Shown piece by piece: positions 1 through 5,189 of a DNA stretch of 6,241 bases. Below the pieces are notes generated by a model. That model was given only the letters and a program-made list of their open reading frames with translations, was not told the DNA's origin and ran no database searches. The stretch's first letter is position 1, and every line of letters starts with the position of its first letter. The stretch covers positions 1 to 6,241 of the forward strand of contig DATCKS010000450.1 of the NCBI GenBank assembly GCA_036562265.1, given 5' to 3'. The stretch is from DASVDK01 sp036562265 [NCBI: Thermodesulfobacteriota bacterium]. GTDB lineage: Bacteria; DASVDK01. Both the position numbers and the translations under genes were made by a program.

Positions 1-1087
1 GCACTCGACCGGCGGCGTGGGCGACAAGGTGAGCCTCGTCCTCGCGCCGCTCGTCGCCGCGGCCGGCGTGTCGGTGCCGATGGTCTCGGGGCGGGGCCTC
101 GGCCATACCGGCGGCACGCTCGACAAGCTCGAGGCGATCCCCGGCTTCCGCACGGACCTCTCCGTCGAGCGGTTCGTCGAGCAGACGGCGCGGCTGCGCT
201 GCGCCATGATCGGCCAGACGGCGGAGATGGCGCCGGCCGACCGGCGGCTCTACGCGCTGCGCGACGTGACGGCGACGGTCGAGAGCATCCCCCTCATCAC
301 CGCCTCCATCCTCTCGAAGAAGCTGGCCGAGGGGATCGACGCGCTGGTGCTCGACGTCAAGGTGGGACGCGGCGCCTTCATGCGCGAGGAGGCCGACGCG
401 CGGCGGCTCGCCGAGTCGCTCGTGGCGACGGCCCGGGAGGCGGGCCTGCCGGCGGTCGCGGTCCTGACCGACATGGAGGACCCCCTGGGCCTCGCGGTCG
501 GCAACGCCCTCGAGACGGCCGAGGCGATCCACGTCCTGCGCGGCGAGCGGGGGCCCGGCCTCGACGACGTGCGGGAGGTGACGCTGGTCCTGGGCGGGTT
601 CATGCTCGTGCTCGCCGGCGCGGCGGCCGACCCGGGGGAGGGGGCCGACGTCCTCGCGCAGCTCCTCGACCGCGGCGCGGGGCTCGAGACGTTCCGCGCC
701 GTCGTGGAGGCGCAGGGGGGCGACCCGGCGGTCGTCGACGATCCCGGACGCCTGCCGATCGGGCCGGTGGAGCTGCCGGTGCCGGCGCCGCGCGACGGCG
801 TCGTGGCCGGGATCGACGCCTTCGCCGTGGGGCAGGCGGTCATGCGGCTCGGCGCCGGGCGGGCGCGCGCCGAGCACGCGGTCGATCCGGGCGTCGGGGT
901 GGTGCTCGCCGTGCAGCGGGGGGACGCGGTACGGGCCGCGATGCCGCTCGCGCGCGTCTACGCCGGCAACGAGGCCGCGGCCAGGGAGGCCGCGCGCGAG
1001 ATCGAGGCGGCGTTCGAGCTTGTGCCCCCGGGCACACGGGTGGCCCCGCGATCGCTCGTGCGCGGCGTGGTGGAGGGCGGCCGCTGA
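1..1087 (+). CDS. pdp: Pyrimidine-nucleoside (thymidine) phosphorylase, 5'-truncated by window edge
   Basis: This cytoplasmic salvage enzyme splits thymidine/uridine-type nucleosides with phosphate into free base and (deoxy)ribose-1-phosphate. The frame is open from base 2; 361 residues are visible and about 80 N-terminal residues lie outside. The visible part starts HSTGGVGD. It carries the family signature SGRGLGHTGGT at 86-118, then YALRDVTATV and a DVKVGRGAFM block. The C-terminal PYNP_C-type domain follows from about base 800 (MRLGAGRA). Measured from the first Ser, residues fall at exactly the spacing of E. coli DeoA phosphate ligands Ser86, Ser113 and Thr123 and pyrimidine ligands Arg171, Ser186 and Lys190 (here Arg at 260-262). 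The fragment therefore looks catalytically intact. Base 1 (g) would complete the AAG of the preceding conserved Lys. Whether it is thymidine-specific (deoA) or broad (pdp) cannot be decided; the AVGNALE segment resembles Bacillus-type Pdp. Its TGA lies 3 bases before the next gene. Confidence 0.93.
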   Translation, partial: HSTGGVGDKVSLVLAPLVAAAGVSVPMVSGRGLGHTGGTLDKLEAIPGFRTDLSVERFVEQTARLRCAMIGQTAEMAPADRRLYALRDVTATVESIPLITASILSKKLAEGIDALVLDVKVGRGAFMREEADARRLAESLVATAREAGLPAVAVLTDMEDPLGLAVGNALETAEAIHVLRGERGPGLDDVREVTLVLGGFMLVLAGAAADPGEGADVLAQLLDRGAGLETFRAVVEAQGGDPAVVDDPGRLPIGPVELPVPAPRDGVVAGIDAFAVGQAVMRLGAGRARAEHAVDPGVGVVLAVQRGDAVRAAMPLARVYAGNEAAAREAAREIEAAFELVPPGTRVAPRSLVRGVVEGGR

Positions 1088-1090
1088 CCC

Positions 1091-2464
1091 ATGCGCGTGT
1101 CGCCCGCGGCGCTCGTGCGCCGCCTCTCGCCGGCGCAGCTCGTCCTGCTCTCCTTCGCCGGGGCGGTCGTCGTCGCCTCCGGCGTCCTCACCCTGCCCGG
1201 GATGGCGGCGCCCGGGACGCCGGCGGTCGGCTTCGTGGACGCCTTCTTCACGGCGGCCTCGGCCGTCTGCATCACCGGTCTCACCACGGTCGACACCGCG
1301 ACCCGGTGGAGCCCCTTGGGCCAGGCGGCGATCCTCCTGTTCGTCCAGCTCGGCGGCCTGGGGATCATGACCTGCTCGACGCTCCTCGTCCTGCTCGTGC
1401 GGGGGCGGTTCTCGGTGCGGGGGCGCATGACCCTGCAGGACACGCTCGGCGGCGCGTCGGCGGCCGACCTCCGACGCCTCGTCACGACGGTCTTCGTGTC
1501 GACGTTCGTCATCGAGGCGATCGGCGCGGCGGCCCTGGCGGCCCGCTTCGCCCTCGAGATGCCGCCAGGCCGGGCGATCTGGTTCGGCCTCTTCCACGCG
1601 GTCGCCGCGTTCAACCAGGCGGGCTTCTCCCTTTTCCCGGACAGCCTGGCGCGCTACGTCGGGGACCCGGTCGTGAACGTCGTCGTCACCGCCCTGGTCA
1701 TCCTCGGCGGGCTCGGCTTCCTCGTCATCGGCGAGTTCTGGCACCGGCGCGGCGCCGGGCCGGGCGCCAAGGGGCTCTCGCTCCACACGAAGGTCGTCCT
1801 CGCGACGAGCGGCGTCCTCGTGGTGGTCGGCGCGCTCGGCTTCGCCCTGCTCGAGTGGCGCCACGCGCTGGCCGGGCTCCCCTGGCCGGATGCGCTGCTC
1901 GCCTCGTGGTTCCAGGCGGTCACCCCCAGGAGCGCCGGGCTCTCGACCGTGGACTACACCCGGCTGTCCAACCCGACGCTCCTCTTCACGGTCGTGCTCA
2001 TGTTCATCGGCGCCGCGCCCGGCTCGACCGGCGGCGGCGTCAAGGTGACGACGGCCGCCATCGTGTGGGGGCTCGCCCGGAGCCAGTTCGCGGGCGAGGA
2101 GCGGGTGCACCTCTTCCGGCGCGCCGTCCCGCACGAGGCGGTGGCCCGCGCCGTGACGATCGCGGCCTTCGCGGTCGCGGCGGTCGTCCTGTTCACCCTC
2201 GCCCTGCAGATCACCGAGGCGAACGGCCCCGTCTCCGAGGCGCGCCGGGGCCTCTTCCTCGCCCTCCTCTTCGAGGCGGTGAGCGCCCTCGGCACCGTCG
2301 GTCTCTCCCTCGGCGTGACCCCCGAGCTGTCCGACCCGGGCAAGGTCCTGATCGCGCTCGCCATGTACGTCGGGCGGGTCGGGCCGCTCACCCTCACCCT
2401 CGGGCTCTCGCGGCCGACGCGCGGCCGCTTCGAGTACTCCGAGGCGCCGGTCATCGTCGGCTAA
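1091..2464 (+). CDS. ktrB: KtrB/TrkH-type K+ transporter pore subunit, copy 1 (variant filter)
   Basis: This inner-membrane potassium uptake subunit has 457 residues, near the usual KtrB length of about 450 and shorter than TrkH. It shows four M1-P-M2 repeats. M1/M2 helices lie near residues 16-36/80-103, 128-152/193-215, 232-254/295-327 and 351-373/417-438. The filter loops are AVCITGL (58-64), FNQAGF (174-179), RSAGL (280-284) and GTVGL (401-405), and all four filter glycines are present. The glycine-rich gate loop of D3M2 is APGSTGGGVK (309-318). The D4M2 arginine is in GRVGPLT (428-434). The C-terminus ends EAPVIVG, as KtrB proteins usually do. The start is fixed because the only in-frame codons upstream are CCC and the TGA of the preceding gene; a possible Shine-Dalgarno, GGAGGG at 1072-1077, is 13 bases away, which is long. 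Loops 2 and 3 differ from the neighbouring copy and from the more usual CNAGF/TAGY-F pattern. Transport activity is inferred from family. Confidence 0.93.
   Translation: MRVSPAALVRRLSPAQLVLLSFAGAVVVASGVLTLPGMAAPGTPAVGFVDAFFTAASAVCITGLTTVDTATRWSPLGQAAILLFVQLGGLGIMTCSTLLVLLVRGRFSVRGRMTLQDTLGGASAADLRRLVTTVFVSTFVIEAIGAAALAARFALEMPPGRAIWFGLFHAVAAFNQAGFSLFPDSLARYVGDPVVNVVVTALVILGGLGFLVIGEFWHRRGAGPGAKGLSLHTKVVLATSGVLVVVGALGFALLEWRHALAGLPWPDALLASWFQAVTPRSAGLSTVDYTRLSNPTLLFTVVLMFIGAAPGSTGGGVKVTTAAIVWGLARSQFAGEERVHLFRRAVPHEAVARAVTIAAFAVAAVVLFTLALQITEANGPVSEARRGLFLALLFEAVSALGTVGLSLGVTPELSDPGKVLIALAMYVGRVGPLTLTLGLSRPTRGRFEYSEAPVIVG
1434..1599 (+). repeat. ktrB: Near-identical segment shared by the two ktrB copies, first copy
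   Basis: These 166 bases match 2824-2989 with 7 mismatches by hand count (at 1462, 1474, 1484, 1531, 1534, 1567, 1573). They encode the end of repeat 1 through the second pore helix. Unbroken runs of 46 (1485-1530) and 32 bases (1535-1566) occur. Six of the seven changes are silent. The rest of the genes is much less alike, so this is an island of identity within diverged paralogues. Confidence 0.85.
1992..2055 (+). repeat. ktrB: 64-base perfect direct repeat within ktrB, first copy
   Basis: This stretch is identical base for base to 3382-3445. It encodes the D3M2 helix and the glycine-rich gate loop (APGSTGGGVK). Identity extends to every third codon position, which protein constraint alone does not require. 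Confidence 0.9.
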
Positions 2465-2470
2465 GGGGGG
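2463..2470 (+). promoter_or_regulatory. Ribosome-binding site of second ktrB, overlapping upstream stop
   Basis: AAGGGGGG begins inside the TAA stop of the first ktrB and ends 4 bases before ATG 2475. The AAGGGG part lies 6 bases from the start, a normal Shine-Dalgarno spacing. The overlap with the stop codon favours re-initiation by ribosomes finishing the first pore gene. Confidence 0.6.
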
Positions 2471-2474
2471 TTCG

Positions 2475-3854
2475 ATGCCGGTCCCGCGCGCCATCCGACG
2501 GGTGTTGAGGCGCATCTCGCCCGCGCAGCTCGTGCTCGGCTCGTTCGCCGCCGCGATCGCGATCGGCACGGCGCTCCTCATGCTCCCGGCCATGGCGGCG
2601 CCCGGGACGCCGCCGGTCGGCTTCGTGGATGCCCTCTTCACGGCGACCTCGGCCGTCTGCGTGACGGGGCTCGCCTCCGTCGACACGGCAACCCGGTGGA
2701 GCGGCCTCGGGCAGGCCACGATCCTCCTCCTCATCCAGCTCGGCGGTCTGGGGATCATGACCTGCTCGACGTTCCTCGTCCTCCTCGTGCGGGGGCGGAT
2801 CTCGGTACGGGGGCGCATGACGTTGCAGGACACGCTCGGCGGCGCGTCGGCCGCCGACCTCCGGCGCCTCGTCGCGACGGTCTTCGTGTCGACGTTCGTC
2901 ATCGAGGCGATCGGCGCGGCAGCGCTGGCGGCCCGCTTCGCCCTCGAGATGCCGCCCGGCCGCGCGATCTGGTTCGGCCTCTTCCACGCCGTCAGCGCCT
3001 TCTGCAACGCCGGTTTCGCGCTCTTCTCGCGGGGGCTCGTCGACTACGTGGACGATCCGACCGTGAACGTCGTCGTCCCCGGCCTCGTGATCCTCGGCGG
3101 GCTCGGCTTCCTCGTGATCGGGGAGTGCTGGGCGCGTCGCAGGGGGAAGGCGGCGCAGCGGGAGCTGTCGCTGCACACGAGGCTCGTGCTCTCGACGACC
3201 GCGCTCCTCCTCGGCGCCGGGATGGTCGGCTTCTTCCTGCTCGAGCGGGCCAACACGCTTGCCGCGCTCCCCTGGCCGGCGAAGGTGATGGCCGCCTGGT
3301 TCCAGGCGGTGACGCCGCGGACCGCCGGCTACAACACGCTCGACTACGCCGACCTCACCAATCCGACCCTCCTCTTCACGATCGTGCTCATGTTCATCGG
3401 CGCCGCGCCCGGCTCGACCGGCGGCGGCGTCAAGGTGACGACGGCGGCGATCCTCTGGGGGATCGTCAGGAGCCAGCTCGCGGGCGAGGAGCGGGTGCAC
3501 CTCTTCCGCCACGCCGTGCCGCGCGAGACGGTCGGCCGGGCGGTCACGCTCGCCGCCGCCGCGGCGCTCGCCGTCGTCGTCGCGACGCTCGCCCTGCAGG
3601 TGACCGAGGCGCACGGCCAGGTGTCGGACGCGAGTCGGGGGCTCTTCCTCGAGCTGCTCTTCGAGGCGGTGAGCGCCTTCGGCACCGTCGGGCTTTCGAC
3701 CGGCGTGACGCCCAGGCTCTCCGACGCCGGCAAGATCGTCATCGTGGCCATGATGTACCTGGGCCGGGTCGGGCCGCTCACCCTGACCCTCGGCCTCTCG
3801 CGGCCGACCCGCGGGCGGATCCAGTACCCGGAAGAGCCGGTCGTGGTAGGGTGA
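2475..3854 (+). CDS. ktrB: KtrB/TrkH-type K+ transporter pore subunit, copy 2 (canonical filter)
   Basis: This is a second inner-membrane K+ pore of 459 residues. From residue 3 on it aligns with copy 1 without any indel (constant offset of 1390 bases) at about 73% identity by hand count. It shows the same four M1-P-M2 repeats. The filter loops are AVCVTGL (60-66), FCNAGF (176-181), RTAGY (282-286) and GTVGL (403-407), closer to the common KtrB consensus than copy 1. The D3M2 glycine loop (311-320) and the D4M2 arginine in GRVGPLT (430-436) are retained, and the C-terminus reads YPEEPVVVG. It should work as a dimer gated by a KtrA ring, two candidates for which follow directly. It starts 10 bases after copy 1, and a purine-rich AAGGGGGG overlapping the upstream stop serves as ribosome-binding site. 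The cytoplasmic linker at about 220-232 and the third-repeat M1 helix are the most diverged parts relative to copy 1. Confidence 0.95.
   Translation: MPVPRAIRRVLRRISPAQLVLGSFAAAIAIGTALLMLPAMAAPGTPPVGFVDALFTATSAVCVTGLASVDTATRWSGLGQATILLLIQLGGLGIMTCSTFLVLLVRGRISVRGRMTLQDTLGGASAADLRRLVATVFVSTFVIEAIGAAALAARFALEMPPGRAIWFGLFHAVSAFCNAGFALFSRGLVDYVDDPTVNVVVPGLVILGGLGFLVIGECWARRRGKAAQRELSLHTRLVLSTTALLLGAGMVGFFLLERANTLAALPWPAKVMAAWFQAVTPRTAGYNTLDYADLTNPTLLFTIVLMFIGAAPGSTGGGVKVTTAAILWGIVRSQLAGEERVHLFRHAVPRETVGRAVTLAAAAALAVVVATLALQVTEAHGQVSDASRGLFLELLFEAVSAFGTVGLSTGVTPRLSDAGKIVIVAMMYLGRVGPLTLTLGLSRPTRGRIQYPEEPVVVG
2824..2989 (+). repeat. ktrB: Near-identical segment shared by the two ktrB copies, second copy
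   Basis: This is the partner of 1434-1599, offset by exactly 1390 bases and read on the same strand. It ends just before the second filter loop, where the copies differ in protein sequence (CNAGF here, NQAGF in the first copy). Confidence 0.85.
3382..3445 (+). repeat. ktrB: 64-base perfect direct repeat within ktrB, second copy
   Basis: This is the partner of 1992-2055 on the same strand, 1390 bases downstream. Such tandem identical tracts are plausible sites for recombination that would delete one copy or convert one to the other. Confidence 0.9.
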
Positions 3855-3857
3855 GGG
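3853..3857 (+). promoter_or_regulatory. Ribosome-binding site of first ktrA, overlapping upstream stop
   Basis: GAGGG shares its first two bases with the TGA stop of the second ktrB and sits 6 bases before ATG 3864. It supports that ATG as the start and suggests coupled translation of pore and gating subunit. Confidence 0.65.
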
Positions 3858-3863
3858 ATAACC

Positions 3864-4523
3864 ATGTCGCTCTTCGCTGTCATCGGCCTCGGCGCCTTCG
3901 GCTTCAACGTCGTCAGGACGCTCCACGATCGGGGGCAGCGGGTGATCGCGATCGACCACAATCGGGAGGTCGTGCAGGCCATCAAGGACTTCGCCTACAA
4001 GGCGGTCCTCGCCGACGCGACCGAGATGGAAACGCTCGAGGCGCTCGAGCTCGGCCGGGTGGACGCCGCCATCGTCTCCCTCGGCCAGAAGATCGACGCG
4101 TCGATCCTCGTGGTGCTCCACCTGAAGGAGCTCGGCACGCCGACCATCTACGCCAAGGCGCTCAACGAGGACCACGGCAAGATCCTCGCGAAGATCGGCG
4201 CCACGGAGGTCATCCACCCGGAGAAGGAGGTGGCCAACCGTCTGGGCCGCAAGCTCGCGGCCCGCAACGTCGTGGACTACCTCCCCTTCACCGAGGGGTA
4301 CTCCATCGTCGAGCTGGCCCCGCCGCGCGAGTTCATCGGCAAGACGCTGCGCGAGCTTCGCATCCGCAACCGCTTCGGCGTCCAGGTCATCGCCGTCAAG
4401 GAGGTGATCCCGGACCGCGTGAGCCTCGTCCCCTCGCCGGAGTTCGTCGTGAAGGACAGCGACATCCTGATCCTCATGGGCGCCGACGCCGACCTCGACG
4501 CCATGCAGCGGTACGTCCGGTAA
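3864..4523 (+). CDS. ktrA: KtrA/TrkA-type RCK gating subunit, copy 1 (Rossmann loop GLGAFG)
   Basis: This cytoplasmic regulatory subunit of a Ktr/Trk channel has 219 residues, the usual KtrA size with one RCK_N and one RCK_C domain. Residues 4-30 form the first beta-alpha-beta of a Rossmann fold with loop GLGAFG (8-13). The ribose-binding Asp31 sits in AIDHN. ASIL (79-82), AKAL (97-100) and IHPEKE (117-122) follow KtrA closely. Glu120 matches B. subtilis KtrA Glu125, linked to a cation at the inter-subunit ATP site. RCK_C runs from about 137 to the end (GYSIVELAPP, then NRFGVQVIAV). Known relatives form octameric rings that switch the KtrB pore between ATP- and ADP-bound states. One oddity is that B. 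subtilis KtrA has Arg16 in this loop, which contacts the ATP gamma-phosphate, whereas here the position is Ala11. The gene starts 9 bases after the second pore gene with a good GAGGG site. Whether its RCK_C binds c-di-AMP cannot be judged. Confidence 0.94.
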   Translation: MSLFAVIGLGAFGFNVVRTLHDRGQRVIAIDHNREVVQAIKDFAYKAVLADATEMETLEALELGRVDAAIVSLGQKIDASILVVLHLKELGTPTIYAKALNEDHGKILAKIGATEVIHPEKEVANRLGRKLAARNVVDYLPFTEGYSIVELAPPREFIGKTLRELRIRNRFGVQVIAVKEVIPDRVSLVPSPEFVVKDSDILILMGADADLDAMQRYVR

Positions 4524-4527
4524 GGCC

Positions 4528-5178
4528 ATGGCGTTCTTCGGCGTGCTCGGGCTCGGCCGCTTCGGGTCGAACGTCGCGCGGGCGCTCTACGAGCGGGGCG
4601 AGGAGGTGCTCGCGGTCGATCGCGACCCCGAGCGGGTGCACGAGATCCGTCCCTTCTCGAGCCAGGCCCTCCTGGCCGATATCCGCGACCGGGAGGCGCT
4701 GGTCCAGGCCGGCATCGCCGAGGCCGACGCGGTCGTCGTGAGCGTGGGGCAGGAGATGGAGGCGTCCATCCTCGCGACCCTCTACCTGCGGGAGCTCGGG
4801 GCCCGCAGGATCGTCGCCAAGGCGATCACGCTCGACCACGCGAAGGTGCTCAGGCGGCTTGGCGCCTCGGAGGTGGTCTTCCCGGAGCGCGACATGGCCT
4901 ATCGCCTGGCCGAGCGGCTCGCCACGCCGAACGTCTTCGAGCGCTTCGCGGTGTGCGAGGGGGTGAGCGCGGTCGAGCTGGCGGCGCCGGCGCCGATCGT
5001 CGGCCTGACGCTCGGAGAGGCGGCGCTCCGCGCGCGCTACGGCGTCACGGCCGTGGCGATCCGCAAGCCGGACAACCAGGTCATCGCCGCGCCGGACGGC
5101 TCCGAGCGCGTCGAGCGGGGTGACGTGCTCGTCGTGATCGGTCCCGACGACCGGGTGCGCGCGTTCGAGCGGCTCTAG
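4528..5178 (+). CDS. ktrA: KtrA/TrkA-type RCK gating subunit, copy 2 (canonical GLGRFG)
   Basis: This second RCK regulatory subunit has 216 residues and is about 40% identical to the preceding gene by hand count. Its Rossmann loop is GLGRFG (8-13) with the canonical Arg11. Asp31 is in AVDRD, ASIL is at 79-82, AKAI at 97-100, and FPERDM (118-123) keeps the KtrA-type Glu at 120. RCK_C begins near 137 (GVSAVELAAP, ARYGVTAVAI) and closes with GDVLVVIG. By family it binds ATP/ADP and gates a KtrB dimer as an octameric ring. Whether it serves one pore copy, both, or mixes with its paralogue is not visible. It starts 4 bases after the previous stop. The only purine run (AAGG at 4522-4525) is 2 bases from the ATG, too close for a good site, so translational coupling to the upstream gene is likely. 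Alternative names in this family are trkA, ktrC and ktrE. Confidence 0.93.
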   Translation: MAFFGVLGLGRFGSNVARALYERGEEVLAVDRDPERVHEIRPFSSQALLADIRDREALVQAGIAEADAVVVSVGQEMEASILATLYLRELGARRIVAKAITLDHAKVLRRLGASEVVFPERDMAYRLAERLATPNVFERFAVCEGVSAVELAAPAPIVGLTLGEAALRARYGVTAVAIRKPDNQVIAAPDGSERVERGDVLVVIGPDDRVRAFERL

Positions 5179-5189
5179 CGGGCGGGCCG

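Noticed and set aside
1085-1093. Possible fusion of the phosphorylase with the first pore by TGA readthrough
   Set aside because: The genes are in the same frame with TGA and one codon between them, but both have normal family ends and starts, and no readthrough or selenocysteine element is apparent.
1091-3854. The two ktrB genes as halves of one broken gene or an assembly artefact
   Set aside because: Each is full length with all four pore repeats, and the roughly 27% amino-acid difference is far too large for an assembly duplicate.
2451-4529. 692-codon open frame on the minus strand across ktrB copy 2 and ktrA copy 1
   Set aside because: Its product is a low-complexity Asp/Glu/Arg/Gly/His-rich string with no recognisable domain. 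It spans two well-supported genes on the + strand and is the expected antisense shadow of GC-rich codons.
2696-4741. 681-codon + strand frame crossing three genes
   Set aside because: It is Arg/Gly/Pro/Ala-rich shadow sequence out of frame with, and crossing the boundaries of, the ktrB copy 2, ktrA copy 1 and ktrA copy 2 genes.
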